Assembly (NCBI RefSeq): GCF_027925385.1
Contig: NZ_AP027142.1
Coordinates: 3,558,501-3,622,500, forward strand
Reading direction: 5' to 3'
Source: Methylocystis iwaonis
GTDB lineage: Bacteria; Pseudomonadota; Alphaproteobacteria; Rhizobiales; Beijerinckiaceae
DNA: 64,000 nt
In this document: positions 38,818 to 48,096 of the stretch, piece after piece
How the letters are laid out: each line of letters starts with the position of its first letter
Numbering within the stretch: position 1 is the stretch's first letter
Notes under the pieces: generated by a model
Seen by the model: the letters and a program-made list of their open reading frames with translations, nothing else
Database searches by the model: none
What the model was told of the DNA's origin: nothing
Translations under genes and position numbers: made by a program

Positions 38818-38823
38818 GGCCTT

Positions 38824-38927
38824 GTCATTCCCGACGGGCCGAAGGCCCGATCGGGAATCCAGGGCCGCAAGAGCATCGGTTTTGCTCTGGATTCCCGATC
38901 GCTCGCTTTGCGAGCGTCGGGAATGAC
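38824..38927. repeat. Family B palindromic repeat, copy B2 (core only)
   Basis: GTCATTCCCGACGGGCCGAA, TCGGGAATCCAGGGC, then TTTGCTCTGGATTCCCGATC and GCGAGCGTCGGGAATGAC. The outer arms found at B1 and B3 are absent. It lies 6 bases past the O-methyltransferase stop. Confidence 0.85.
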
Positions 38928-38966
38928 AGTAGGCAACCGGCGGGCACGCGAGGGGGGCGACGCGTC

Positions 38967-39437
38967 TTAGGCTTCCGCCGGCAATTTGTGAGGGCGCTCG
39001 ATCAGCGCGCCGTCGACGCCGAAAAAGGCCGCCTCGACGCGCCGACCCTCGTCGTCGTAGCGCCAGGCGATGCGCGCGGCGCCGACGTCCTTGGGGGCGG
39101 TCGGCTTGCCCTCGGCGGTGTAATAGGCCTCCTCGACCTGATTGCCCCGGGCGTCATAGGCCCGCGAGACGCGCGCGGCGCCGACGCTCTTGCGTTTGAT
39201 CGGGCGCCCGGAGGCGTCGAAATACATCTCCATCACCTCGAGGCGGCCTTTCGCCGGCGCCTCAGTGGTTTCATGCGCGAAGCGGATGGAGCCTTCGACT
39301 GCTTTGCTCAGCTTGCCGTTCTGCGAGCAGCGATGCTCGCGGGCGGAGACGCGGGGGACAGTTTTGGTCGGCTTTCGCGTGGGTTGGGTTTTCTGTTCCA
39401 TTGATCCGAAGTCGCTGAACGCGCTCCAGCCGGCCAT
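38967..39437 (-). CDS. Hypothetical protein with tandem RHS/YD-like repeats, 156 aa
   Basis: A basic N-terminal third is followed by three diverged copies of a unit of about 26 residues: FDASGRPIKRKSVGAARVSR, YTAEGKPTAPKDVGAARIAW and FGVDGALIE, joined by YDARGNQVEEAYY and YDDEGRRVEAAFF. Similar Y-D-x-x-G-N/R-x-V-E units form long arrays in larger alphaproteobacterial proteins, so this may be a small free-standing member or a fragment. No signal peptide is visible. ATG 39401 is an alternative start; neither has a good ribosome site. Confidence 0.55.
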   Translation of the reverse strand: MAGWSAFSDFGSMEQKTQPTRKPTKTVPRVSAREHRCSQNGKLSKAVEGSIRFAHETTEAPAKGRLEVMEMYFDASGRPIKRKSVGAARVSRAYDARGNQVEEAYYTAEGKPTAPKDVGAARIAWRYDDEGRRVEAAFFGVDGALIERPHKLPAEA

Positions 39438-39559
39438 GACACGCCGCTAGGCCCTCCGACCCGCGAAGTGATGCGTGAGATGGCGATGGAGTCGCTTGCC
39501 TGAGAAGAGCCGCTCGTCGAATGGAGCGGATCGTTCGACGCCGCTGACCGCGGCGGGCT

Positions 39560-39952
39560 TCAGATCAGGACGGGGGGCGCGCGCGAGCCGAGCGGCGGGG
39601 TGGCCGCCTCGGCGTTGGGAAGGGCGTGGCCGAAGGCGAGCCGCGCCGCGACATAGGAGAGCGCCGGCGGGGTCTCGCCGACGAAGGGCGAGGGGGCCGC
39701 CGCGCCGCCGAAGGAGGCCATCTGGACGACGCAGCAGGCGTCGCCATGGCGGCTGGTCCGGATCGGGGCGCCCGGGGCGCCGTCGAGCGCGCCGGAGGCT
39801 TTGCTTTGGCAGATGGCGTCGGCGAAGAGCGCCGCGCCGCGGGCGCTGGCGACCGTGCCCGCCGCGAGACCCTGCAGGATAAGCAAATAGGCGACGAGCA
39901 GCGTCGCCGCCGTCGAGCCGAAGTGCCTATGTTTGTCGCTGCAGGAGCTCAT
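39560..39952 (-). CDS. DUF2946-like small membrane/secreted protein
   Basis: A 130-residue protein with one hydrophobic segment (AATLLVAYLLILQGLAAGTVA, residues about 15-35) and a later HGDACCVVQMAS motif. The membrane segment, mid-protein CC pair and His match DUF2946-type proteins, often found near copper-linked genes. No metal gene is adjacent here. It appears to have its own promoter placed so close that the mRNA would have almost no leader. Confidence 0.5.
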   Translation of the reverse strand: MSSCSDKHRHFGSTAATLLVAYLLILQGLAAGTVASARGAALFADAICQSKASGALDGAPGAPIRTSRHGDACCVVQMASFGGAAAPSPFVGETPPALSYVAARLAFGHALPNAEAATPPLGSRAPPVLI

Positions 39953-39961
39953 AATCTCTAA

Positions 39962-39990
39962 TAGCTAGTGAGTGACCCTGTTAAGGTCAA
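39962..39990 (-). promoter_or_regulatory. Promoter of the DUF2946-like gene
   Basis: TTGACC (39990-39985), 17 bases, TAGCTA (39967-39962). Predicted transcription would begin around 39955, three bases before the ATG at 39952, so the transcript would be leaderless or nearly so. The -35 lies in GACC-N7-GGTC, an imperfect dyad of the sort some MerR-type metal regulators use. Confidence 0.4.
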
Positions 39991-40007
39991 TGGCGCGAGG
40001 GTGCGGC

Positions 40008-41679
<1,672 letters not shown>

Positions 41680-41724
41680 AAAAGGCTCCAAGCGAAAGAC
41701 CGAATGTGGCCCCGGAACGAACAA

Positions 41725-41801
41725 GGGGAAAGCGTCGGCCGCTTCCCCCTAGAGGCCCTTTGGGCCTTTTTCCGGACATTTCGCTCGGGAGCTTTGCTCC
41801 C
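41725..41801 (-). terminator. Hairpin cluster downstream of rpmA
   Basis: Read on the minus strand there are GGGAGC-AAA-GCTCCC (41801-41787), AGGCCC-AAA-GGGCCT (41767-41753) and a GGGGGAAGCG/CGCTTTCCCC stem near 41750-41725 followed by TTGTT. AGGCCC-TTT-GGGCCT is followed by TTTTT on the plus strand, so that one would terminate plus-strand RNA. These stems could reduce read-through from rplU-rpmA into the GNAT and obgE genes. Confidence 0.45.
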
Positions 41802-41868
41802 TACCGGGTCGAGACGACCTGTCCGCCGGGGAAAGACCGGCGGCGGGTCGCTTGACGATCCGTCCGCC

Positions 41869-42135
41869 TTACTCTGCGGCCTCAACAGCCGGTACGACCG
41901 ATACGCTGGCGCGGCCGCGGGTGGATTTGAACTCCACGACGCCGTTGACGAGCGCAAAGAGCGTATGATCCTTGCCCATGCCGATGTTGCGGCCGGGATG
42001 CCATTTCGTGCCGCGCTGGCGAATGATGATGTTGCCGGCGAGCACCGATTCGCCGCCGAATTTCTTGACGCCGAGGCGCCGGCCGTCCGAGTCGCGGCCG
42101 TTGCGCGACGAGCCGCCCGCTTTCTTATGAGCCAT
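41869..42135 (-). CDS. rpmA: 50S ribosomal protein L27
   Basis: An 88-residue L27 starting [23 protein letters not shown], the flexible tail that reaches the peptidyl-transferase centre, with no N-terminal propeptide. [22 protein letters not shown] is conserved. Second gene of the operon, 163 bases from rplU. Confidence 0.98.
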   Translation of the reverse strand: MAHKKAGGSSRNGRDSDGRRLGVKKFGGESVLAGNIIIRQRGTKWHPGRNIGMGKDHTLFALVNGVVEFKSTRGRASVSVVPAVEAAE

Positions 42136-42298
42136 TGTCCTGCTCCGACTTGTTCCTGTATGGCGGCGTCAGGGCCGCCTGTGAATGCCGTTGCCGAGAA
42201 GCGCAGCCCGCAAATCGTTTTGCGGTCGCATGCGCTCCAGAGTTCGACCCGGCGCGATCTCTAGTCGCCCGCATGATGCCATGCGAGCGAAGCGTGCG

Positions 42299-42601
42299 CT
42301 AGATCGAAAGGATCTTGACCAGCGTCAAATCCTGGCGATGGCCACGCTTGCGCTTGGAGTTCTGGCGCCGGCGCTTCTTGAAGGCGATCGACTTGGGGCT
42401 GCGGGCCTGCTCGACGATCTCGCCGGCGACGCTCGCGCCTGCAATCGTGGGGGCGCCGACCTTGGGGGCGTCGCCCCCGATCATCAGCACCTCGTCGAAG
42501 GTGACCTTGTCGCCCGGCGCGCCATCGAGCGCCATGACCGTGATAATATCGCCAGCGGACACGCTATACTGCTTGCCGCCGGTTCTGATGACTGCGAACA
42601 T
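42299..42601 (-). CDS. rplU: 50S ribosomal protein L21
   Basis: A 100-residue L21, an early 23S-rRNA-binding protein. FAVIRTGGKQYSVSAGD and the basic KKRRRQNSKRKRGHRQDLTLVKI are diagnostic. It is preceded by a leader of about 130 bases with a terminator-like hairpin, suggesting feedback or attenuation control. Confidence 0.97.
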   Translation of the reverse strand: MFAVIRTGGKQYSVSAGDIITVMALDGAPGDKVTFDEVLMIGGDAPKVGAPTIAGASVAGEIVEQARSPKSIAFKKRRRQNSKRKRGHRQDLTLVKILSI

Positions 42602-42691
42602 CGTTTTTTCCTGTGTTCGAGCCCGGCTCTCGCATGGCGATTACGCCTGCGGGCCGGCTTTTTGCAGTAGGACCGGTTGCGCTTCGTTTCC

Positions 42692-42722
42692 GAAAAACGA
42701 AAAACGCGGCGAAGCCGCCGCG
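42692..42722 (-). promoter_or_regulatory. Attenuator-like hairpin in the rplU leader
   Basis: CGCGGCG and CGCCGCG make a perfect 7-bp stem with a four-base loop, followed on the minus strand by TTTTTCGTTTTT. This is an intrinsic-terminator shape placed between the promoter (42766-42738) and the ATG (42601), so it would have to be bypassed for rplU-rpmA-obgE expression. Confidence 0.55.
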
Positions 42723-42737
42723 ACGAAGCATTGGGTT

Positions 42738-42766
42738 CCCTAACGTGCCGGTGGGGCGCCTGTCAA
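42738..42766 (-). promoter_or_regulatory. Promoter of rplU-rpmA-GNAT-obgE
   Basis: A perfect -35 TTGACA (42766-42761), 17 bases, then TTAGGG (42743-42738) as a poor -10. The start would be near 42731, giving a leader of about 130 bases that includes the terminator-like stem. TTAGGGAACCC here resembles TTAGGGACCC in the candidate atp promoter. Confidence 0.5.
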
Positions 42767-42801
42767 GGAAATCCAGAAAGTGATAGTGACTCAGTTGAAT
42801 T

Positions 42802-43467
42802 TTATGCTGGGCGAAGAGCGATAGCTGCCGGAACCTTTGACGACGCCGCAACCCATTCCCCCGTATCCTGACAAACCCATTGAATCAGGAACAGCGCATC
42901 CTGATGCTTTTTGGCTGGGCCTTTGTCGAAGATAGCGCGGTGGTGTGCGATTCTGTTTCGCCATCTGCGTACCGACTCGATCAGCTCTCTCATATCCTCT
43001 CGGCCGATCCTGTTCGGGGCGTTCGGAAAGCTGCATGAAATTCCGTTCGACCACAAAAATCTCTCGAACCTCTTCGTCATCAAGTGCTCCCAGAACGCAA
43101 AATTGAGCGCTGAAACAATATGGTGAGAAGTTAGTTTTTCGCCATGCTGGCGCTTTTCTTCCCCTATAGCATCAAGAAGCTCATATTTAAATCGTTCATC
43201 CAAAATCTTTTGCAAAGTCATGTTTTCATACCATTTTTCGCCACATCTTTCGATAAGTCGCTTGTGTATTGCGTTCCTGCAAACGATTTCAGCGAAATGA
43301 AGAGATATAAAAAACGCTTCACACATGGCGCAATTCCATAGGTAAAGTCTGAATGCAGCCGCGCTATCCATGTTAGCCGCCGTAAAATACCTAAGAATAC
43401 GCTCTGATTGTATCGCATTTTCCACAGCATGGAACTTTTCAGACGTTGGCGAGTTTATTAATTGCAC
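42802..43467 (-). CDS. Abi-like HEPN-domain protein (putative abortive infection)
   Basis: A 221-residue all-helical protein with the Abi_2/AbiD-F look: an N-terminal EKFHAVENAIQSERILRYF, FAEIVCRNAIHKRLIERCGEKWY in the middle, and the HEPN RNase motif R-N-x3-H as Arg170-Asn171...His175 in RRWRNRIAHHRAIF. Such proteins are anti-phage RNA-cleaving or toxin-like factors. The gene is clearly more AT-rich than its surroundings, stands alone, and is placed between rplU and small genes, all consistent with horizontal acquisition. No antitoxin or modification partner is beside it. The phage-defence role is inferred from family only. Confidence 0.75.
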   Translation of the reverse strand: MQLINSPTSEKFHAVENAIQSERILRYFTAANMDSAAAFRLYLWNCAMCEAFFISLHFAEIVCRNAIHKRLIERCGEKWYENMTLQKILDERFKYELLDAIGEEKRQHGEKLTSHHIVSALNFAFWEHLMTKRFERFLWSNGISCSFPNAPNRIGREDMRELIESVRRWRNRIAHHRAIFDKGPAKKHQDALFLIQWVCQDTGEWVAASSKVPAAIALRPA

Positions 43468-43543
43468 GTTAACGCCCCTCGGGGTATGACTGCGTTCGTG
43501 AGCTGCGGATAGGTTGCGAAAGCCCCTACCGTGGACAAGATCA

Positions 43544-43574
43544 GAAGGCGGGTCCCGCGAGGGACGCCGCCTTC
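43544..43574 (-). terminator. Hairpin between the Abi-like gene and the small MPTGP protein
   Basis: GAAGGCGG/CCGCCTTC and inner GTCCC/GGGAC form a 13-bp interrupted stem with a GCGA tetraloop, 8 bases beyond the stop of the minus-strand gene at 43582. No long T-run follows (TGATCTTGTCC). It probably ends that transcript before the Abi-like gene. Confidence 0.5.
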
Positions 43575-43581
43575 ACTCTTT

Positions 43582-43767
43582 TCAGACTAGAGAATCTGTC
43601 AAGCGCGCATCCGCGCGCTTCCTCCCGCCCTTGCGGCCAAGCTCCTGGGTGTCCTTGTCGGACTCGGGACGATACTCCTTCAGCTTTTCGCGCGTGACGC
43701 GCGTAACTTTTAGGACGCGCGCTATCGGGTCGGCGGGACGCTTCTCGTCTTTAGGGCCGGTTGGCAT
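43582..43767 (-). CDS. Small basic protein, 61 aa (MPTGPxxEKRPAD type)
   Basis: A 61-residue charged protein starting PTGPKDEKRPADPIARVLKV and ending ELGRKGGRKRADARLT. The PTGPxxEKRPAD opening and a later ELGxKGGxxRA segment resemble small RNA-binding or histone-H1-like annotated proteins of alphaproteobacteria; this one is shorter at the C-terminus. It is basic and without membrane helix. Probably a nucleic-acid-associated small protein, role unknown. Confidence 0.5.
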   Translation of the reverse strand: MPTGPKDEKRPADPIARVLKVTRVTREKLKEYRPESDKDTQELGRKGGRKRADARLTDSLV

Positions 43768-43812
43768 CGCGATCCTTTCCTTTTCGAACAGACCCTTCGC
43801 GCAGCCCAGGCT

Positions 43813-44808
43813 TCAAGGAATCAGCACCGCCGCTCCCTGCAAGCGCCCGTCGCGCAGATCGCTCAACGCCTCATTGGCCTGCGCGAGCGGATAAGGCGTC
43901 GCATGCATCTTCAGCGGCAGGGTCGGCGCGAGCGCCAGAAACTCCCGCGCATCCTCACGCGTCAGATTGGCGACCGATTGCAGCCGGCGCTCGCCCCAGA
44001 GCAGCGCATAGGGAAAGCTCGGAATGTCGCTCATATGGATGCCGCCGCAAACGACGGCGCCGCCCTTCTTGACGCTCCCGAGCGCGCGGGGAACCAGCGC
44101 GCCAACGGGCGCGAAGATCAGCGCGGCGTCGAGCGGCTCGGGCGCGGGCGCATCCGACCCTTGCGCGCTCGCCGCGCCGAGCGAGAGCGCAAATTGCGCC
44201 GCCGCATCGTCGCCGGGACGCACGAAGGCATGCACGCGCCTGCCCTGCAGGATCGCGACCTGGGCGATGATATGGGCGGCGGCGCCGAAGCCATAGACGC
44301 CGATCGTCTCAGCCGGCCCCGCCATTTTCAGCGTGCGCCAGCCGATGAGCCCCGCGCAGAGCAGCGGCGCCAAAGTCGCGGCTTCTCCCGTCTCGGGCAG
44401 GGCGAAACAGAAGGAGGCGTCGGCGACGGCGTGGGTGGCGTAGCCGCCGTCGCGCGTATAGCCGGTGAAGAGCGGGTCGTCGCAAAGATTTTCGCGCATG
44501 GTGACGCAATAGGGGCAATGGCCGCATGTATGGCCGAGCCAGGGCGCGCCGACGCGCTGGCCGACCGCAAAGCCCGAAACGCCCGGACCCATGGCCTCGA
44601 CGCGGCCAACGATTTCATGGCCGGGGGTGATGGGGAGCTTGGGATCGGGCAACTCGCCGTCGACGACATGGAGATCGGTGCGGCACACGCCGCAGGCCTC
44701 GACGCGCAGGCGCAGCTCGCCGGGGCCGGGCGCGGGCAGCGGACGCTCTTCCATCACAAGCGGCGTGTTGGGGCGCCGCAGGACCATGGCTTTCATGGTT
44801 TCGGTCAT
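43813..44808 (-). CDS. Zinc-dependent alcohol dehydrogenase
   Basis: A 331-residue medium-chain dehydrogenase. The catalytic zinc region is EACGVCRTDLHVVDGELPDPKLPITPGHEIVG, the structural zinc site CGHCPYCVTMRENLC, and the Rossmann segment IGVYGFGAAAHIIAQVA (GxGxxx form). The protein is close to AdhA-type zinc alcohol dehydrogenases. The start 44808 is preceded by GGAGGGGAGC. It is a single gene between the small MPTGP protein and repeat C2. Confidence 0.92.
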   Translation of the reverse strand: MTETMKAMVLRRPNTPLVMEERPLPAPGPGELRLRVEACGVCRTDLHVVDGELPDPKLPITPGHEIVGRVEAMGPGVSGFAVGQRVGAPWLGHTCGHCPYCVTMRENLCDDPLFTGYTRDGGYATHAVADASFCFALPETGEAATLAPLLCAGLIGWRTLKMAGPAETIGVYGFGAAAHIIAQVAILQGRRVHAFVRPGDDAAAQFALSLGAASAQGSDAPAPEPLDAALIFAPVGALVPRALGSVKKGGAVVCGGIHMSDIPSFPYALLWGERRLQSVANLTREDAREFLALAPTLPLKMHATPYPLAQANEALSDLRDGRLQGAAVLIP

Positions 44809-44847
44809 TGCTCCCCTCCAGCATGAGATCTTCACGCCGCCGCCAGC

Positions 44848-45024
44848 GTCATGGCCGGGCTCGTCCCGGCCACCCACGCCGAGGGGCGTAACCCTACTAT
44901 GGTCGAAGATACGCAGGCCTCCCGCGACTTCCAACCTATGTCGAAATTCGCTTGCGCCGCGAACGTCCACCCAGCGCTGCTGCATCGGCATGGCGTGGGT
45001 GGCCGGGACGAGCCCGGCCATGAC
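44848..45024. repeat. Family C palindromic repeat, copy C2
   Basis: GTCATGGCCGGGCTCGTCCC, GGCCACCCACGCC at one end and GGCGTGGGTGGCCGGGACGA, GCCCGGCCATGAC at the other. It is the same inverted repeat as C1 and C3, with a different middle. Confidence 0.9.
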
Positions 45025-45143
45025 GCGGGGGAAGGTGGGCGGCGTGTGAAGGACGAGAAAGTTTCCCCGATCGCCCGCCCTCTTGCTTGCCAGGGAGCCG
45101 GCGGCTAGACCTCGGGCTTCAACACGGCAAAAGCGGCGGACGC

Positions 45144-45713
45144 GTGGAGCAGCAAGCCCAGGAATTCGACAAGCAGCCCTGCCTCGAAGGCGCGCGCGTG
45201 CGGCTGCGGCCGCTCGATCGCGCCGATTTTGGCGCGCTCTACGCCGTGGCCTCCGACCCGCAGCTATGGGCGCAGCATCCGGCCTCGGACCGCTATCAGG
45301 AGCCTGTTTTCCGAAAGCTGTTCGATGAATACGTCGCCTCCGGCGGCGCTTTGGTCGTAATCGACAAGGCGACGGGGCGGATCATCGGGTCCTCGCGCTA
45401 CAACGTCCCGGAGCCGGGAGCCGGGAGAGCGGAGATCGGCTGGTCTTTTCTCGCCCGGGCTTTTTGGGGCGGCGCCTATAACGCCGAGGTGAAGGCCCTC
45501 ATGCTGCGTCACGCCTTCCGTTTCGTCGACACTGTGTATTTCAGGGTCGGCGAGAGCAACGCCCGGTCGCGCCGCGCCATGGAGAAAATCGGCGGACGGT
45601 TGAGCGAGCGGATGGAGACGGTCGCCCTGCCGAGCGGCGTTCCCGTCGTTCATGTGATTTACGAGATTTCCAAAGACGATTTCTTCTCGCCCGCGAATCC
45701 CTTGCTCAAGTAA
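45144..45713 (+). CDS. GNAT N-acetyltransferase
   Basis: A 189-residue RimJ/L-like acetyltransferase: LEGARVRLRPLDRADFGALYAVASDP, then IGWSFLARAFWGGAYNAEVKALMLRHAF with the acetyl-CoA loop, and RVGESNARSRRAMEKIGGRL. GTG 45144 is a tentative start; a TTG at 45087 is in frame. Its last 55 bases overlap the convergent GNAT gene at 45659-46111. Substrate unknown. Confidence 0.8.
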   Translation: MEQQAQEFDKQPCLEGARVRLRPLDRADFGALYAVASDPQLWAQHPASDRYQEPVFRKLFDEYVASGGALVVIDKATGRIIGSSRYNVPEPGAGRAEIGWSFLARAFWGGAYNAEVKALMLRHAFRFVDTVYFRVGESNARSRRAMEKIGGRLSERMETVALPSGVPVVHVIYEISKDDFFSPANPLLK

Positions 45714-46111
45714 ATCCGCTGAGCGCCCGGCGGGAAGTCGGCGATTTCCCCGCAGCGAAGATAACCCAGTCGCTCGTAAAACCCCGCGACCGCCGGATCG
45801 AAGGTGTCGATATAGGCGCCGATGGCGCCGCGGGCGCGCGCCTCGCGCTCCGCCGCGGCGATGAGGCTTTTCGCAAATCCCTGGCTGCGCCACTCGGGCG
45901 CCACCCAGAGATGTCTTATATAAAGCCAGCGCCAATGGATGACGCCGTTGAGCCCGCCTTGAAGCGCGCCTCCCGCGTCGCGAAGGGCGAGGGAAAGCGG
46001 CGCCTCCTCGCGCGGGCCGAAACGCGCGGCGATCTCAGCGCCGAGATTGGCGGCGACTTCGGCCGATTCCGCCGCCTCGACGACGAGGCTCAGCTTCTTG
46101 AGCTCAGGCAT
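45659..46111 (-). CDS. GNAT N-acetyltransferase, small
   Basis: A 150-residue GNAT protein. The motif IRHLWVAPEWRSQGFAKSLIAAAEREARARG is the V/I-x-P-x-x-R-x-x-G-x-G/A acetyl-CoA loop, and GFYERLGYLRCGEIADFPPG closes the fold. It converges on the acetyltransferase at 45144-45713 with a 55-base coding overlap. The start codon is ATG 46111. Confidence 0.85.
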   Translation of the reverse strand: MPELKKLSLVVEAAESAEVAANLGAEIAARFGPREEAPLSLALRDAGGALQGGLNGVIHWRWLYIRHLWVAPEWRSQGFAKSLIAAAEREARARGAIGAYIDTFDPAVAGFYERLGYLRCGEIADFPPGAQRIYLSKGFAGEKKSSLEIS

Positions 46112-46130
46112 TCTGCTAGACACCGCGCTT

Positions 46131-47099
46131 ATGAAAACTGCTCTTTCCGCCCTTCTATTTTGCGCAAGCCTCTCCGCCACCGCAACGGCATGGGCGGAAG
46201 GTGATTGCGGCCCGGCGGCGATCGCCCCCCTGGCCGGCGCGACCGGCGCGCGTGTGCAGGGCTATGAGGCGATCTTCGAGAGCTGCGTCAAGGACGGCGA
46301 AACGCGCCTCGCCACGCGCCGCTTTCGCGTCGACGGCGAGAAGCTGCTGCTAACGGTCGATCCGCAGACGCTGAAAACAACGCTGGAGCGCGAAACCTGC
46401 TGGCGCTGCGAGGAGACGCACGATGCAGAACAGGCGGAAACCCGCTTCCTGCAGGCCGTGCGCCCGCCGCAAGACCCGGAGCGGCCGCCCGCTTTGGTCA
46501 ACGCCGGGCTCATCCATGGCAAGGGCGCCGGAGCTTTCATCACCGGCGATCTTTGCCCGAGCCACAAGCCGCTCGACCGCGGCTTCATCGAGGAAGTCGC
46601 CGCGCAGGGGCCGGGAACGCCGCTGACCCTCTCGGTCTCCGGTGCCTGGATCGCGCAGCATGGCGAGGATTTCGCCTGGCTGCAGGAGAAGGCGCGCTCG
46701 GGGGCGCTCGACATTAGCTGGGCCGATCACTCCTATTCGCACCCCTATATTCCGGGGCTGAGGGATGCGCAGAACTATCTGCTGCGGCCCGGCGTGGACC
46801 TCGACCGCGAGATTTTCGAGACGGAGAAGATCCTCATCGCCCATGGCGAGACGCCGTCGGTCTTCTTCCGCTTCCCCGGGCTCGTGTCCGACGGCGCGCT
46901 GCTGGAGAGACTGAAGGAGCGCCATCTCGTAGCGCTGGGGGCGGATAGCTGGCTCGCGCTCGGCCCGCCGCCGAAGCCGGGCTCCATCGTGCTGGTGCAT
47001 CCCAACGGCAATGAGCCGGGCGGGTTGCAGATTTTCTCGCGGCTCTTGAAGAGCGGGCGAATGCCGAAGCCATTTCGGGCGCTCAACGAGGCGCCGTAG
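46131..47099 (+). CDS. Polysaccharide deacetylase-like secreted protein
   Basis: A 322-residue exported protein: signal KTALSALLFCASLSATATAWA, then a short region with cysteines (ETCWRCEETHD) and a NodB-like fold in the second half. AFITGDLCPSHKPLDRGF replaces the typical metal Asp-Asp motif, and ISWADHSYSHPYIP supplies the H-x3-H-like pair. PSVFFRFPGLVSDGALLERLKERHLVALGADS matches the family. It may deacetylate periplasmic or surface polysaccharide, though the altered first motif makes activity uncertain. Confidence 0.75.
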   Translation: MKTALSALLFCASLSATATAWAEGDCGPAAIAPLAGATGARVQGYEAIFESCVKDGETRLATRRFRVDGEKLLLTVDPQTLKTTLERETCWRCEETHDAEQAETRFLQAVRPPQDPERPPALVNAGLIHGKGAGAFITGDLCPSHKPLDRGFIEEVAAQGPGTPLTLSVSGAWIAQHGEDFAWLQEKARSGALDISWADHSYSHPYIPGLRDAQNYLLRPGVDLDREIFETEKILIAHGETPSVFFRFPGLVSDGALLERLKERHLVALGADSWLALGPPPKPGSIVLVHPNGNEPGGLQIFSRLLKSGRMPKPFRALNEAP

Positions 47100-47167
47100 G
47101 TCTAGCGTTGGCGAACTTCGATACGGCGCGCGCGCCCTCAGTAAAATGCTACGAGAGTCGGGGGGCC

Positions 47168-47337
47168 GTCATGGCCGGGCTTGTCCCGGCCATCCACGCC
47201 CAGGGGCACAGCCGAAGACGCATTATCGCTATGGATAAAGTTCATGGAGGGCGAGGTTTGTTCCTCTCGCCAACGCAAGCCCAGCATTAGCTACTTATTG
47301 CTCGGCGTGGATGGCCGGGACAAGCCCGGCCATGACG
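47168..47337. repeat. Family C palindromic repeat, copy C3
   Basis: GTCATGGCCGGGCTTGTCCC, GGCCATCCACGCC and, at the far end, GGCGTGGATGGCCGGGACAA, GCCCGGCCATGAC. It occupies most of the gap between the deacetylase and DUF2267 genes. Confidence 0.9.
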
Positions 47338-47378
47338 AGGGGCGCCAGTTCAGCGAACCGAACAAGAGGATGCGCTTG

Positions 47379-47798
47379 ATGCCGATACCCATGGATGTCC
47401 AACATGCGTCGGAACAATTCGAGACGTTTCTTGCGAATGCGCGTGACATCTCTGGTCTTGCGACCCGCAATCAGACCTACACGATGGTCCAGGGCGTGCT
47501 CCAAGTTTTTCGCCGTCGTCTCCCACTCTCCGACGCGATCCGTTTCGCGGGCGTGCTGCCGCCAATCCTGAGGGCGATCTTCGTCTCCGACTGGGACACC
47601 GACGAGATTCGGGCGCCCTTTGGCGATCTTGCGTCGATGGCCCAGGAGGCCCAGGCGTTACGCCGCGATCACAATTTCGCCCCTTCGTCCTGTATCGGCG
47701 ATGTCGCCGCCGCCTTGCGCAAACATGTCGATGCGGCCGAGTTCGAACGGGTTCTGGCGTCACTGCCGGACGGCGCGGCGGAATTTTGGCGCGTCTAG
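47379..47798 (+). CDS. DUF2267 domain protein
   Basis: A 139-residue protein. FETFLANARDISGLATRNQTYTMVQGVLQVFRRRLPLSDAIRFAGVLPPILRAIFVSDWD is the DUF2267 helical repeat, and the second half (VAAALRKHVDAAEFERVLASLPDGAAEFWRV) is the second copy. Function is unknown, cytoplasmic. ATG 47379 has AGAGG nine bases before it; ATG 47370 is also possible. Confidence 0.85.
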   Translation: MPIPMDVQHASEQFETFLANARDISGLATRNQTYTMVQGVLQVFRRRLPLSDAIRFAGVLPPILRAIFVSDWDTDEIRAPFGDLASMAQEAQALRRDHNFAPSSCIGDVAAALRKHVDAAEFERVLASLPDGAAEFWRV

Positions 47799-47854
47799 CA
47801 AGCTGAAAGAAGCTTGCCCGACGCGGCGCCAGCGCCCTTTGTCGTAGTCCGATA

Positions 47855-48020
47855 GCATTTCCGTTTGAACGGCTCGCATGGGGCCGTGTCTTTCCCGATG
47901 GGCCGAAGGTCCGACCGGGAATCCAGAGCCACAAAAGCGCTGGTTTTGCTCTGGATTCCCGATCGCTCGCTTTGCGAGCGTCGAGAATGACACCGGCCCA
48001 ATCAAGCGGATCTTGTATGA
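47855..48020. repeat. Composite palindromic repeat (family B core, copy B3)
   Basis: Left arm ATTTCCGTTTGAACGGCTCG with CATGGGG, core 47888-47991 (GTCTTTCCCGATGGGCCGAA to GTCGAGAATGAC), right arm CCCAATCAAGCGGATCTTGT. It is one of five loci where these arms enclose either a B-type or an A-type core. Confidence 0.85.
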
Positions 48021-48096
48021 AAGCGATAGCCGTCTCTTCGCCTCTTTAGGAACAAGCCTCCCGCCCGGGCGTTTGTTCGCTTTGGGAGAGCGTTTC

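Noticed and set aside
43544-43574. tRNA-like or other structured RNA gene
   Set aside because: The stem with GCGA loop is a single hairpin with no second arm or acceptor-like pairing; a transcript-end hairpin is sufficient.
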